A stretch of 64,000 bases of DNA from contig NC_053049.1 of NCBI RefSeq assembly GCF_003473485.1, forward strand, positions 28,541,292-28,605,291, read 5' to 3'. Shown one piece after another: positions 35,900-48,433 of the stretch. Position numbers and translations under genes: made by a program. Within the stretch, counting starts at the first letter, position 1. Every line of letters starts with the position of its first letter. The notes under the pieces were generated by a model. The model searched no databases, was not told where the DNA came from, and saw nothing but the letters and a program-made list of their open reading frames with translations. This stretch comes from Medicago truncatula (lineage: Eukaryota; Streptophyta; Magnoliopsida; Fabales; Fabaceae).

Positions 35900-38678
35900 A
35901 ATGTTGTATCATGTGGGATTTGAATTATGTTGTTGAGCTTACAAAGTTAAGCTCAATGAGTTGACACCTCTTGGAACAATATATCATTTAAAATCTTGAG
36001 GGTTTCGACGATCCTTGGAAGGACACCTTAGTCGTGAAAATCTTGCTAAAATCGTTAGGTTTTCACACAATGAAGGATCCGTTGCAACGATTATGGAAGC
36101 TTACAGAAGGGTTCGATATCATGGATATTAACAATGATTTTTTCATGGTTAAGTTCGACACTAAGGCTGATCGCACCTATGTTATGGAAGGAGGTGATGA
36201 TATTTTATTATTACTTAATAGTGCAATGTTGGACACCGGAATTCGCTTCTCCCACGACGAATATTGATAAAACTATGGTATGGATATGCTTTCCTGGATA
36301 AAATGTTTTCTACTATGATGAGAGCATTTTACTAGTCCTTACGATTGTTGTAGGAAGATTTGCAAAGTGTTTGTGTTCAAATTGATTTAAACAATATGTT
36401 GTAGGCAAGGTTTGGATGAGAAATTATTGGCGTAAAGTAGAATATTTTCATTATTAATTACGGTCATCTCACATGACAGTGTAAGCATGAAATTGCAATT
36501 GAAGCTGTAAAATCTCCGATCACCTCGACAGAACTACACAAAAAGAGGTCGTGTCGTAATAGCAATTACACCACCAGTTCAGGACCTCATCATAGATATT
36601 GCAAATATTGATATAGTGGATAATATTAATGATGATAGCACTAATCATGGTGATTGGCTGGTTAGGTTATGAGGAGGAAAAATAGGAAACAGATTCAACC
36701 ACAATCAGTTACCAAACATGATAATAGAGATAAAGACCAAGAAGAAGAACATCACGAGTGATTCCGGAACATACAATGTTGAACCAATGAAAACTAATTT
36801 GGTGGGGCCGACATTGTGATATGTAGTAATACTAAACATCGTGATATGGACCTCGTCAAGACACATCATCCTTTTTGGGACGCAGGTTCCTGTGGCAGTG
36901 TCTCATCTGCAGTTTGCTGACGACACTTTATTGGTAGGTGTTAAGTCCTGGGTTAATGTTAGAGCCATGAAGGCTGTTCTATTATTATTTGAAGCTATAT
37001 TAGGTCTGAAAGTTAATTTCCACAAAAGCATGTTGTTCGGAGTGAATATTACCGAGTCTTGGTTGCATGAGGCAGCGATGGTCATGCATTGTAGACATGG
37101 ACGGTTACCTTTCATTTACTTAGGTTTGCCTATTGGTGGAGATCCTCGTAAACTTCTTTTTTGGTACCCTTTGGTTGAGAGAATTCGTCGACGGTTATCC
37201 GGATGGAAGTCAAAAAATTTATCGTTGGGTGGTCGGTTGGTTTTGCTTAAGTCCGTTCTGTCGTCCATTCCGGTTTATTTCCTTTCTTTCTTAAAAGCTC
37301 CCTCAGGTATCATTTCTACCCTTAATTCTAATTTTATTAATTTTTTCTGGGGTGGTGGTGAGGATTCTAGGAAAATTTCTTGGATTAAATGGGATAATAT
37401 TTGTTTGAATAAGGAGAATGGGGGTTTGGGTGTGAAAAGATTGCGGGAGTTCAATATGTCTCTATTAGGCAAGTGGGTATGGAGGGTTTTGGAGGATAGG
37501 GAAAGCTTATGGAATGTGGTGTTGCGTGCGAAATACGGAGAGTTTGGAGGGAGGGTGCGGTTTTGTGAGGGTGTTGGGTCGATTTGGTGGTGTCAGTTAA
37601 ACCAAATTAGAGCTGGTGTGGGGTTGGCTGAGAATACGTGGTTGGTTGATAACATAGGCAGGAAAGTAGGAGATGGGAGTACCACTTTGTTTTGGGAGGA
37701 TCCTTGGTTGTTAAATGTTCCGCTGGCAGTGGCTTTCTCTAGACTTTTTGAGTTGTCAGAAAATAAAGGTGTGACGGTGAGGGAGATGTTTTTGTTAGGT
37801 TGGGGGGTTGATGGGGGGGCTTGGAGGTGGAGACGGAGATTATTTGCATGGGAGGAAGAGCTGGTGGAGCGGTTGTCTAACGTTGTTTTGCAGGTAGATA
37901 TGTCTGATAGATGGGTGTGGAGACTCCACTCGTCACAAGTTTACACGGTGCATTCAGCTTATTCTTTCTTAACAGCGGTGGACACTAACATCACTGCAGA
38001 TTTTGATCAATTTTTATGGCTTAAAGCGGTACCCTTAAAAGTTAATATTTTTGTTTGGCGGCTCTTTCTGAATAGACTTGCTACAAAGGACAATCTTCGC
38101 AAAAGGAATGTTCTTGAGGCTACCAATGTTTCTTGTGGTGCTTTATGTGGTAAGGAGGAGGAAAGGGATCATTTGTTTTTCCAATGCGAATATTATGGTC
38201 GCTTATGGCTTATGTTATCCGATTGGTTAGGTTTTGTTACGGTTCTCAATGGCAATTTATATACTCATGCTAATCAGTTTTGCGCTCTAGGAGGGTTCTC
38301 AAAGAATTCTATGAAAGCTTTTTCTATTATTTGGATCTCGGTCTTATATACTATTTGGAAAGATCGCAACAGGAGGATTTTCCATAACCATATTGTTCTT
38401 TTGGATGTTCTTCTTGAAAGAGTCAAACTTCAAACGTTTTGGTGGTTGAAAGCTAACTACATCTTGTTCGTTTTTGATTACTCTTATTGGAGAAATAATC
38501 CTTTAGCTTGCTTACAGACTGTGTTGTAAAGTCTGTTTTTGGTTTTTTTGGTTTTGTTTTATGGCTATCATAGCCTCCTTGTATTGTAATTAACTTTCTC
38601 AGGTTTCTTTGGCACATCTTGTGCTCGAGGGACTGATTTTATAATATATTTCTATTAGTTTCTTCAAAAAAAAAAAAA
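35900..38678 (+). mobile_element. Internally deleted LINE with poly-A tail
   Basis: Begins near 35980 with ORF1-type DUF4283 sequence (WKDTLVVKILLKSLGFHTMK and DINNDFFMVKFDTKAD in the frame ending at 36267), followed by decayed knuckle-region sequence (VVGKVW-like near 36415). Around 36840-36890 it joins directly to the second half of the ORF2 reverse transcriptase. The 3' UTR ends in a run of A at 38666-38679. It has the same layout as the opposite-strand copy at 33632-35640. Confidence 0.78.
36841..38529 (+). pseudogene. LINE ORF2 C-terminal part (RT palm to zf-RVT)
   Basis: An open frame of 562 residues. HLQFADDTLLVG (near residues 22-33) carries the reverse transcriptase catalytic FADD motif. 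The thumb/connection region follows (IYLGLPIGGDPRK, LSLGGRLVLLKSVLSSIPVY), with WWCQLNQIRAGVGLAENTWL further on. The C-terminal zf-RVT domain has CGALCGKEEERDHLFFQCEY with the Cys-x3-Cys...His-x4-Cys pattern. The N-terminal endonuclease and finger/palm motifs are missing, so the fragment cannot support transposition, although the remaining frame has no stop. The long open frame suggests a fairly recent insertion. The first codons come from upstream junction sequence and are not a genuine start. Confidence 0.85.
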
Positions 38679-38679
38679 A

Positions 38680-40150
38680 TGAACGTGGTCATGCAGATGG
38701 CATTTGGGTTCTTTCGTGTGTTGATAACCTACTCTCAAGTTGTTACAACTTACTACAATAGACTTGTAGTGGAGTTGATAAATCATGAAATCGGAATTTC
38801 AGAATCTTTTTTATCACTTAGAGGGGTGCCACTGCTTAAGCAAAAAATCTCATCATGTGTCTTGGTTTAATTCTAAATCATTTTGTTCTTGGTTTTTTTT
38901 GAAAGATGATTGTTCTCTACCTACATCATCTACGGAGTTGAACATACACAAGAGTGAAGAGGTGTCGGCGTGGGAATTTAAGTATTTGGATCAACAAGTT
39001 AGGTTATGAGACCTCATGAACATTGAAAAAGGAGAAAAACCGACCCCACCAAAAAAGGAGTCAAACCAAGCCAATCCAATTTTGTGTGACAATCCTAAAA
39101 AAGAAAATGAAGAATTTCAAGTTATAGCGGAAGATGAAGATGATTCAATTTCACTTGATGCGATATGATTGATTCTTTGTTGGTGTTCATCCTTTTTTTT
39201 GTCGAGATTACAGCGACATATTTTTTATTGTCGATATTGTAACGCCAATTTTTTTTGGCGAATATATAACTAACATTATATAAATAAATATAAATATATG
39301 ACTTCTATGTATTTAATGTTTCTCAATATTCTATTCTATAAGGGAATATTTGTAAATAATATATTTATAAAGTTACAATAAATAATAATTATATTATTTG
39401 ATATTTTTTGTTTTTCTTCTCATATTGAAGATCGGAGAGTGGCTTAAAAAGTTCATTTTCTAAAATTTGTGATATGTCCAAATGTGATCCAATATTTATG
39501 ATTACCTATGACGTTTAGATACTTCAAAATGGAGACGTACCTGTATCGGATGCATATTAGATACTGATACTCCAGAGATATGTACCTACAAAGTATTAAA
39601 ATTAATTATTTTAATTAAAAAAAAATATTTGATCGGATATTTGTAGGATATTACATACAAGAATATTTATAAAATACTTCAAAGATATATGTATCTCATA
39701 AAAGATGAAGAGTACAAAAGTGAGACAATATTGTGAAAATTCAGTGGAAATGTATAAAATTCAATTTTATAAGAAAACTTTACATTTTTTTATTTTGGTC
39801 GAATATATTATTTTTTAAAAATTGTGACTTTTATAATAATATAATAATGAAGAGTAATCAATTGTGATTTTCTTCAAGTATTTTACATTCATATAAGTTT
39901 TAGTATAAAAATTTGTTAACATGTTAGCCATATTGTATCTAAAATTTTGAAATTTTTTCGTATCATATCATGCCCCTGCTTGTATATGTATCCGGTCTTC
40001 ATAGATGATTACAAGACTTCCTCTTTTCATTAAAAAAAAATGTTAAACTAATAACAAGCTATAACGGTCACATTTTAGTCAAATCATCACACCTAATAAA
40101 TGTTTTAAATTCTCTTCGTTCATTGACTCTAATAACTGGTTCGTAACACC
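38680..40150. other. Intergenic, after the LINE tail
   Basis: 38679-39170 has partly open frames on + (for example KGEKPTPPKKESNQANPILC near 39026-39090, followed by an acidic stretch to a stop near 39167), with no recognised family and an internal stop. It could be older ORF1-like sequence interrupted by the LINE. The rest is AT-rich with nothing supported. Confidence 0.4.
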
Positions 40151-40208
40151 TAACTTAAAAATTTGTTAACCCTTGCTTCTCTCGTCGTCTTCAAATTTCT
40201 CCACTCAG

Positions 40209-40384
40209 GTATCGTTGTTTTCTGCTTTCTAGCTTTTTCAATATTTAAATTGTTGTTATGTAATTAGTTTACTATAGTTATTTTTTTGTAATATTTTTTG
40301 AAAAATTTGTAGGTTTTTTTTTTGAACAAGTTGAAAAATCCATGTTGCTAATTTTAGGGTTATTTTTCAATATTATTGTTGCAG
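40209..40384 (+). other. Probable leader intron of the gag-like ORF
   Basis: CAG|GTATCG at 40206-40214 and TTGTTGCAG| ending at 40384 bound a T-rich 176-base stretch. The ATG of the gag-like ORF follows 7 bases later. The sequence before the donor is pyrimidine-rich, as in plant 5' leaders. Confidence 0.45.
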
Positions 40385-40391
40385 ATTTATA

Positions 40392-41210
40392 ATGGCCTCA
40401 AATAACAGTTTTGATTCTGATGATGATGATTTTGGCACTCGACCCCCTTTTTTCGACGGTAAAAAATATTACATTTGGAAACATAGAATGCAAATATTTG
40501 TTCAGGGTACTGATTTTGATGCTTGGAAGGCCATAGAACATGGTCCTTTTTTTCCCACTCATATTGTTAATGGTTTCACCAAACCGAAATCTAAAACCGA
40601 ATGGACGGATGATGATAAGAAAAAGGTTCACCCTGATTCGAGGGCAAAACACTTGATATCTTGTGCTTTATGTAATGATGAGTTTTCTAATGTCATGTAT
40701 TGTGAGACTGCCCGAGAAATGTGGAATACTTTGCAAAATATTCATGAGGGAACCGGTGAAGTTAAAATGGCAAGGATCGGATATCTAACCGGTGAATATG
40801 AACGGTTTTGTATGAAACCTGGTGAGAACATACATGATATGCAAATGCGGTTTTATGATGTTGTTAATCATCTTGCTTCGTTGGGTAAAAAGATTCCTAA
40901 TGAAGATTTGGTTAGCAAAGTTTTGAGATGTTTGAGTAAGAAATGGCGGCACAAGGTCAGAGCTATAACGAAATCAATAGATTTCCCAACTATGCTCTTA
41001 GTTTCATTGTTCAGAGAGCTTGAAGAGCATGAGACTGAGTTAAATAGGTTGGACAAGAATGATGAAATGTATAACAGTGACGACTCTGAAGAGGTGAACT
41101 TGGTTTTGAAAGACCTTTCCAAGCTTCTAAAGAAAAACAAGAAGTCCTTCAAGCAAGGAGAGAAAGAACACAGGGAGAAAGGATCCTCTTCTACGCGTAC
41201 AATGTTCTGA
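40392..41210 (+). CDS. Copia-type gag polyprotein fragment (UBN2/gag domain)
   Basis: A 272-residue open frame. The core matches plant Copia gag proteins: PPFFDGKKYYIWKHRMQIFV (about 18-37), the central ETAREMWNTLQNIHEGTGEV segment, an FCMKPGENIHDMQMRFYDVV stretch, and a charged coiled-coil-like tail ending in Lys/Glu-rich sequence. It stops before the CCHC zinc knuckle, and no protease, integrase or reverse transcriptase follows, so this is gag only. No LTR was identified on either side. The intact frame, clear leader and possible 5'UTR intron leave open a co-opted gag gene, but a truncated retrotransposon is the simpler reading. Confidence 0.72.
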   Translation: MASNNSFDSDDDDFGTRPPFFDGKKYYIWKHRMQIFVQGTDFDAWKAIEHGPFFPTHIVNGFTKPKSKTEWTDDDKKKVHPDSRAKHLISCALCNDEFSNVMYCETAREMWNTLQNIHEGTGEVKMARIGYLTGEYERFCMKPGENIHDMQMRFYDVVNHLASLGKKIPNEDLVSKVLRCLSKKWRHKVRAITKSIDFPTMLLVSLFRELEEHETELNRLDKNDEMYNSDDSEEVNLVLKDLSKLLKKNKKSFKQGEKEHREKGSSSTRTMF

Positions 41211-43080
41211 TTCAAAATGTACTAGCTTTTCCTACATGTTCTACTGTTGAAACTTAAGTACAAGTTTCAAGAGGAAATTAAAATTAACCTTTCATTGTAT
41301 TTGCTGTTTAGTCAGTACCTATGTTTAACTAAGTTTATCAATTAATCTCTTAAATGCATTGCCTTGCTGGAATGAACAAATATATGATATTTGACACAAT
41401 TGTGTTGGTCACAAACATGTTAAATCGTATTACCGATTATCTCATGATTTGGGTAGCAATGATGCATTTCTAGATGTCACTCGTTGTTTATGAAATTCTA
41501 TTATATTTTATTGGAATAAAGTGTCTAATATAAGCAATTATCAACGTGAGTACCACCCCTTTGTCATTGTTCTGTTTTTTGGATCTTTATAACCTCAGTG
41601 ATTGTAATTGTAAAATTTTGTAAAGATTTTCCTACTCAATTTGAAAAATATTTCTTCTATGTTTTATGTAATAGATGCTTTCTTTCGAGGGGTTTGGAAA
41701 ATATAGCAAGATAGTAGAAATTCTTGGAAATCTATGGTTGTATGTTTTTGAAGCTGTGCTGTAGGAAATCAAAGCTATGGCAGGGTCAGTTTTAAAGCCT
41801 TTGGTAATTGGTTTTTCGTCTTTTAGATTGGACATGTTAAGGAATCAAATCCATTGGAACAAAAAATGCTTGTGATCACTAAACTTGTTTTTAGATTGAA
41901 TCTGTCATACTAATTTTCTGCACTAGTTCAATGATATCACTTCAAGTCATTGGTTTTGTTCTTCCTCATGCATTTATCGTTGTTCTCATTGCGGACAAGA
42001 CAGGGAGGGCACAAGCTTTGCATGCACATTGGTTGGCTCTAGATAGAAGATATTAATATATAACTGTTAAGAAACAGCAAAGTAAGCTGCAATTAAAAAC
42101 CTGTGAAAGTATTAAAATGTGATAATTGGGAGCATAAACTATACATTCAGTAGTTGTCCTGAGAAGAGGATGCCTAATCTTCAGTGTTTGTGACTTTTCC
42201 TTTTCTACTAGAAGTTAATTTACTGCAACATGGTTTATCCAATTGCAAGCTAACCTTTGTGAGCCTAAATGATTCTGATTGGGCAAGTGGTTTGGATGAT
42301 GAGCCGTACCTCATAGGCTACATTATCACTTCGTTGTAGCAAACGGTTCTTTTTGCATTTGTTAATATGAGTCGTACCTCATAGGCTACATTATCTCTCC
42401 GTTGTAGCAAACGGAGTTTAAAATTCTCATTAAAACATTAAAACATGATTTGAACTAATTAGCCTTACTAAGCCCAATTCATACTGTCAAAGCTTTTATA
42501 GCATTGTTATCATAAATAAATCCATTCATCGTATCATATGAAGCTTGCAAAAACTACTAATTCTTACTTCCACAATCTAGTAAATGTCACGGACTTCAAA
42601 TTCTCGGTTTATTTGTATAATACACAATAGTACCTTTCCTTTAATCATTATACTACTATGGAATTAAAATAATAATTAAAATTAGAATTTACTTGCATAT
42701 AGAAATGCCAATCAAGGCCTCCATTTTTTTTTCTCCAAATAGATACCGTTTAACATTTAGAACAACTTAATAGCTTTCATTTGCCATTCAAGTACACTAA
42801 TTCAAATTCGTATATTAAATTTGAATGTAAGAATTTTAAATGGCTAAAATAAAACCCATAACCAGTAGCAAACTAAATTACATAGAACAAGCAAATTCAC
42901 CCAAAATTATCAACATAAGCAGTCAAGAGAATTATACAATTCAAACATGCAATAATATTAACTTTATAGAAATTTATGCATGCAACATGATTCACATTGC
43001 TTAAATTCAAATCCCCAAATCCCAAACCTATAACCCTTAATTTAATGAATAAGGAATGAAGGAGGGTGTATGAACTAAAA
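41211..43080. other. Intergenic, with a 68-bp duplication and a possible Copia RNase H scrap
   Basis: GCCGTACCTCATAGGCTACA is repeated at about 42303 and 42371 (period 68), each followed by TTATC(A/T)CT.CGTTGTAGCAAACGG. Just upstream, 42268-42340 reads NDSDWASGLDDEPYLIGYII, which resembles a Copia RNase H start. No other gene is visible. Confidence 0.4.
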
Positions 43081-43343
43081 GTTATTTCAGAAACTTGAAG
43101 ATAATTTCATTCTACATCAAAATAAAGTTTCTGATACAATATATAGAAAAAACAGAAAAAGTGAACAGCAAGACAGCATAGTAGTCTGTCACCTAACCAA
43201 GATTACAAAGTCTTAAACACTCTAACAAGTATGGGTCACCATACTTCTGCAGAGGTAACTTCAACTACTACATTAAAATAAAAGAAAACATAAAATATCA
43301 CAAAATACTATTGTGTACATCTGAAATCTCAATGTCTCAACAC
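43081..43343 (-). repeat. 3' LTR of a Copia element
   Basis: Read on the minus strand, the purine tract AAGGAAGAG at the end of the pol frame is followed at once by TGTTGAGACATTGAGATTTC, an LTR start whose TGTTGA includes the pol stop codon. The distal end near 43080 is not precisely fixed. A related LTR fragment lies at 25375-25488. Confidence 0.6.
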
Positions 43344-43980
43344 TCTTCCTTGAGATTTTGGATGGACACTCCAAGCAATTCTCGAAACTTTTCAAACTTA
43401 GCTCTTGGAAGAGATTTAGTCAATATATCAGAAACTTGAGAGTCGGAACAACGATGAATAAGCTTGATCTCTTGATTTTTAACAGCCTCACGTATGGCAT
43501 GGTACTTCACTTGAATATGCTTGGTTTTTCCATGTTGAACTGGATTTTCAGCAATAGCAATTGCTGATTTACTATCACCATAAAGCACAGTTGCTTCCAG
43601 CTATTGTATTCCCAAGTCATAGAGTATTTTCCTCAACCAAATAGCTTGGTTTGCTGCTGCAGCTGCGGCTACATACTCTACTTCAGCCGTGGATTGAGCT
43701 ACAATTTCTTGTTTCCTCGAGTTCCATGAGAACATGCCAGAGCCTAAAGAAAAAGCATAGCCTGTAGTACTCTTCATGTCATGTATATTTCCAGCCCAAT
43801 CACTATCAACATAGCCTAACAAACTTTCATTTTCACTTGGCTTGTACCATATTCCGAATTGAGTAGTACCCTTAACATATCTAAGTACCCTCTTTGCTGC
43901 AGCAAAATGTGTCTTGGTAGGACTCTGCATAAATCTTGAGAGTAAGCTTGCTGCATACATAAGATCAGGTCAAGATGAAG
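43337..43980 (-). pseudogene. Copia pol 3' part (RNase H), interrupted by one stop
   Basis: One minus-strand frame in two pieces. The first has SLLSRFMQSPTKTHFAAAKR, LGYVDSDWAG with RNase H acidic residues, and STAEVEYVAAAAAANQAIWL. It ends at a TAG (43601-43603), and the frame resumes with VLYGDSKSAIAIAENPVQHG, HTKHIQVKYH-like sequence and DILTKSLPRAKFEKFRELLG. The single in-frame stop makes this a pseudogene. The upstream gag, integrase and reverse transcriptase regions are absent, so this is a 3'-end remnant joined to its LTR. Confidence 0.85.
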
Positions 43981-46182
43981 TAAGATAAAGTAGACTTACA
44001 ATCAAACTTCTATAACGAGAAGCATCAATTGATGATACATGTAAGATGATTGATGTAGTAATTTGGGGTTGCATGTGATATTGGTCATGGAAGAAAGAAA
44101 ATGTGCTTTTGTATTTGTGGTTGCTGAATCGTACCCCAGAAAGAAGAAAGTATAAAATTAATCATCTTTCTTACTAAAGCTTGTCTGGTCAAGCAATATC
44201 ATACCCTAATTTTAACCTAATATTTTCCCTCCATCATCAAAGCATTAAATTCTTCTTAGTGCTTTTCCTAATCATCATCACTCTAGGTTCAAAATCCAAA
44301 TTTCCCTCTCACACCACTTTTAGTCTGCCGATGCATGTACCCAAGACATAAGGAAAATGGCATTTAATTAATAGCTACTACACTCATTTCTCTTCTTCCA
44401 AGCTGCATATTCGTGTTCTCTATGCAGCTTTTAATCCACTCTCATTTCCATGTGTTATATATACGTGTTTTGTTAAATTTACACTCCAACTTTATTAATC
44501 AAGGTCGATGCATGTACATGTATGGCATTTACTATCGTTCCCACTCCACTATCTATTCCCAACATATCTCTTATATCTTCCATGTAAATTAATATCCATC
44601 CTATTTCCCATGAATATATGCATTACTCTTCACACTTCACATCTGTCACATATCTATTACAATCATGGCTATTGTGGAGCTGACGCACTGCTCTCTTATC
44701 ATTACCAATTCACATTCAAGTATTGGACATATATTGAGGAGCTGAAGCCGGTTCTTTGCAGAATACTTCCAAATCCAATTACAAATGAGAGCTTCCTATA
44801 AAAGTATTAACGCCTTGGGTTTAGTTTGTTTATCAATTTAGGGATTTTCGTATTGGGGTAATTTTTTTTTTCCAGTGATAATTCGGTAGCAATCTTAGTT
44901 TTGCAAATGATAATTATGATAAAAGGGGTTGCAGGCACACATTGAAGCAGTGCTAAGTTCGACGCTAATGGGAAATAAAATTTTGGGATATTACATTATG
45001 ATTCTAGAGATGGTACTGTTAAGACTCTAGAAATTCAAAAGAACTATAGTTGCAAGGCTCCACAAGTCTACCAAGAGACTTTGATATCACCTGTTCTTAA
45101 TAGTAATCCAGCCTAACTGTAGCTATTTTGTTATGTATTTTTTGCTTACTAGTTACTTTATGGATTGTTGTTAAATATTGTTCAAGGAAATTCACAGCAT
45201 GAGAAAGTGGTGTGTTATTTTCAGTCCATTTTCCGTCACTCAAGATGTTGAAAATCAACCCAGGCTTTGTGGAACTCCTCGACATAGACATTTTTCCGTC
45301 AGTTCATCTGTATCACAATCTTTGATACTGCGGAGAGTTGTGATCAGTTGTAGCCTTAATTGTAGTCACCTTGTGCTATAAGGCACAAACCGGGCCTGTC
45401 AACAGTGGTTTTAAATTGTCGTATCCACTGTTGTTGCATCACAGTCCTTTAAATTGCGGTCAAATACAGCCTCAGTTGTGGTCACATTGTGATCGTGGTG
45501 GAGACATCTGAAACCTTGGTTGTGGCTTTACTTAAAACATTGGTTTCAACAACCAAGTTAACTCATCATTTATATGTAACTATAATGTTTTCTTAGTAGG
45601 TTCTTCTTGTGTCTGATATTAAGAAGGATCTTGGTTATATATAAAGGGCGTCGAGACAAGTGTGTTTTCAAACTTTAAACTTCCCAAAACTGTAGTTATA
45701 TATATTCTGTTATATGCAGCTATTGTAATTGCCAGGTTGAAAGCACATAATATTGTGGAGCAGTTTGATGCTAAGGTGAATGGTAAGGTGAGTTAGTTAT
45801 TACTTTTTACCACTTTATAATAACCGTCTTCTCTCCATTGCTTTTTATGGTTCAAATTCTGTTTTTTGAATGGTGGATTTATTTTCTGTTGAGTAGCATT
45901 GTCTCAACTCAAAATTAATGATTTTATTCTTTTGAAGGTTAATTTTTTGCTTAATTGCCATGCATTCAGGATTATACCAGTGCATTTGTTTGTGATTTAA
46001 AAAAAAAATACTTGAGTTTTTTAAAATGATATATAAAGCTTCATTATTTAATATATCATGAAAAATGTTATCGTATTATTACCAATCTAACCAACCACAG
46101 TTCGACGATTAAACCTTGAATCAGCACTTTTTCTAGTACAATGACTGGTTGTTTTTAAAAACATTGGTTCAATCATAACCCG
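43981..46182. other. Intergenic, with unplaced exon-like fragments
   Basis: 44935-45115 (after TTGCAG) and 45721-45786 (after ATGCAG and before GTAAGG; reading AIVIARLKAHNIVEQFDAKV) look like exons by their splice borders and codon feel. They do not join in a clear frame, and I do not recognise the family. They may be remains of a lost gene. The rest is AT-rich spacer. Confidence 0.3.
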
Positions 46183-46459
46183 ACCATGATTTAAATGAAC
46201 ACCTGCACTTTCATTTGGCACGATCAAAAGTTTCACACGAACATCATTCTCACGAATTGAAAATTCTGCTCTCTAACTTGTGAAATAATTAAAAAGCCAA
46301 ATTGCAAAACAAAATATACCAATCATGTTATTGCCGCTTCCCCCTCTAAAAATATACAACACCAATTGGTGGCTTGGATCAGTTCTATTAGTTTCTGGCA
46401 GATAAGGTATGAGCAGCAGCAGCAGGAGAACAACTCCAAAAGAAATAATCATGTTTTGA
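46183..46459 (+). repeat. Duplicate of the PP2A 3' flanking segment
   Basis: 277 bases, from CCATGATTTAAATGAACACC to CATGTTTTGA, match 53153-53430 in the same orientation with about 90 percent or better identity by eye. They share AATATACCAATCATGTTATT and AATTGGTGGCTTGGATCAGT. The partner lies just 3' of the PP2A stop codon. Confidence 0.85.
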
Positions 46460-47196
46460 AGTATGGCTCTTTATTTCTAAATGTCATTCTTTCCACATGA
46501 ATAGATTGAACTAGTTTTAAATGACAAAATAATTAAATGTCAATCTATTGTCCATAGATTGAACTACTTTTAAATGTCAATAGATTAAACTAGTTTTGAA
46601 GTTTTTTTTTTATCCATAGATACTAAAGAGTTCCTTTCTCATTTCTAGTATGGCTCTCTATCTTGCTTGTAATTCAGTTTGTTAGGATTATGCAGCACGT
46701 CATACATTTTTTGAAGGAAACATAACAAATATTTGTCTCTTTTCTGTTAAAAAATTAAATTAAATTTTATTCACATTAGTGTCTAATGTTAAGTTGGAAT
46801 GGTGGAGCCAGGAAATTTATAAAGCTTGGACAAAATAAAATAATGATAAGTTTTATCTAAAGAGAGTAACTTAAAGGTGTAGTCATATGATCTCGTAAGT
46901 GTATCTCATACGTACTTTTTTTTCAACATATAATCATAATACTTTTTTTAAGGGGAAACATGTAATCATAATTTTATTTTTCGGACAGTTCTTCATTTTT
47001 ATTATTACAAATAGTTACCATTTTCATCGTAAGAATATAAAAAAAAAAAAAAATCATCTCCTTTATTCAACATATGATCTTTGTCTCTTTCGTTCCATAA
47101 TTGAATCCTATTGTCATTAGAGGTAAATTATCTTCAAATTATCACGGGATGATTTAGGCCTCATCCATGAGATAATACAAATGCAATACATATTTG
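46460..47196. other. Intergenic spacer
   Basis: AT-rich. Short repeats of a CTATTG...GATTGAACTA(G)TTTTAAATG phrase occur at 46500-46590. No gene. Confidence 0.5.
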
Positions 47197-48082
47197 AGTG
47201 TTACTTTTTCCACCCTATGGCTTTCCTCGCACGCCTTTTTTTCTTCCAAAAATACCAATATTCTGGAATATATAATCCGAACACCTTCCGGAATACATAA
47301 TCTGGATAAATCCGTGGAATTTTGGCACTTAAACCACCCTGATGCAAATGTTGAATGAATGGATTCGGAGTACATAATCTAGAAAGTTTTTACACGTTCC
47401 AGATTATGTATTTCAAATTGTGTTAATAACCCCGTTGAAAGTCAACAAATGGGGTGGCAAATGAAAGTCAACAAATGTTGAATGAATGGATTCGGAGACA
47501 TAATCTAGAAGCCATCTGTTTTGGCTCAGCCTCTGGTTTAGAGCATTTAGTCAACCGTTTTGACCTTTGACCATTTGTTCAAACAAAAAATTCAATTTAT
47601 AACATTCAATTAACAACACAGTATAATTTTCAAACATTCAAACATTAATAAAACATAAAAATAAAAACTATCCAAGTGTTACATAATTAAAAATCATTCA
47701 AAATGTTCAAACATAAACATAAAATACAATACAATTAGTGCAGAAGAAAAAAAAACGGTACAAATTTCTTGCATGAATAGAGAAATCGAACTAAGCTTTC
47801 ATGTGATCTTCACCAACGATTGAAATGCAGTCTGTTTGAGCAAGATTTCGCCAATTTTGGTTGGATTTTGATGTAGTTTGGATTTTGGGATTAGAGGGAG
47901 AGAGAGTAAGTAAAAAGTGAAACTGTAAAAATGGGAGCTGAACTTCCTTTTATACTTCGAATCTGTCCGAAATATGTAACCCGGACCCATCTTTAAATTT
48001 CCAGATTTTATTTTTCGGAGGGCAATTTAGTAATTTTTGCGGGGCGCGTGAGAAGGGCATAGGGTGGGAAAAGTAATACTCT
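47197..48082. mobile_element. Non-autonomous TIR element
   Basis: The left end AGTGTTACTTTTTCCACCCT and the reverse complement of the right end (AGAGTATTACTTTTCCCACC) agree over about 40 bp, including a CGCACGCC/GGCGCGTG block. The interior has repeated AATACATAATCTGGA-like phrases and no coding potential. Flanking duplications were not resolved, so the superfamily is open. Confidence 0.5.
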
Positions 48083-48433
48083 ACTTATTTTTAAGATTTT
48101 GAATGGTCAAAAGCAGATAATAATGTAGTAAAAAAGACTAACACAAACTACAAACACTGCATTTTACATATGGTGGAATTTACTTTTACTTTATTCTTTA
48201 GTGATCACCAAAGCAATGACGGACTCTTGAGGAAGAAGGAAATAGATATGCAAATCTTAAAAAACATAAACATGGTAACTTTTTTGAAAAAATAATTTGG
48301 CAGAAAACAAAAAACTAAAATATAACTAAAAACACGCGCGTCATTTTTTTATAAAGGAGTGAAGAAAATTGAAACCAGATCAATCAACAATTATATTTAG
48401 TGAACACATTACTGTAATATTAGAGCTTCAAAC

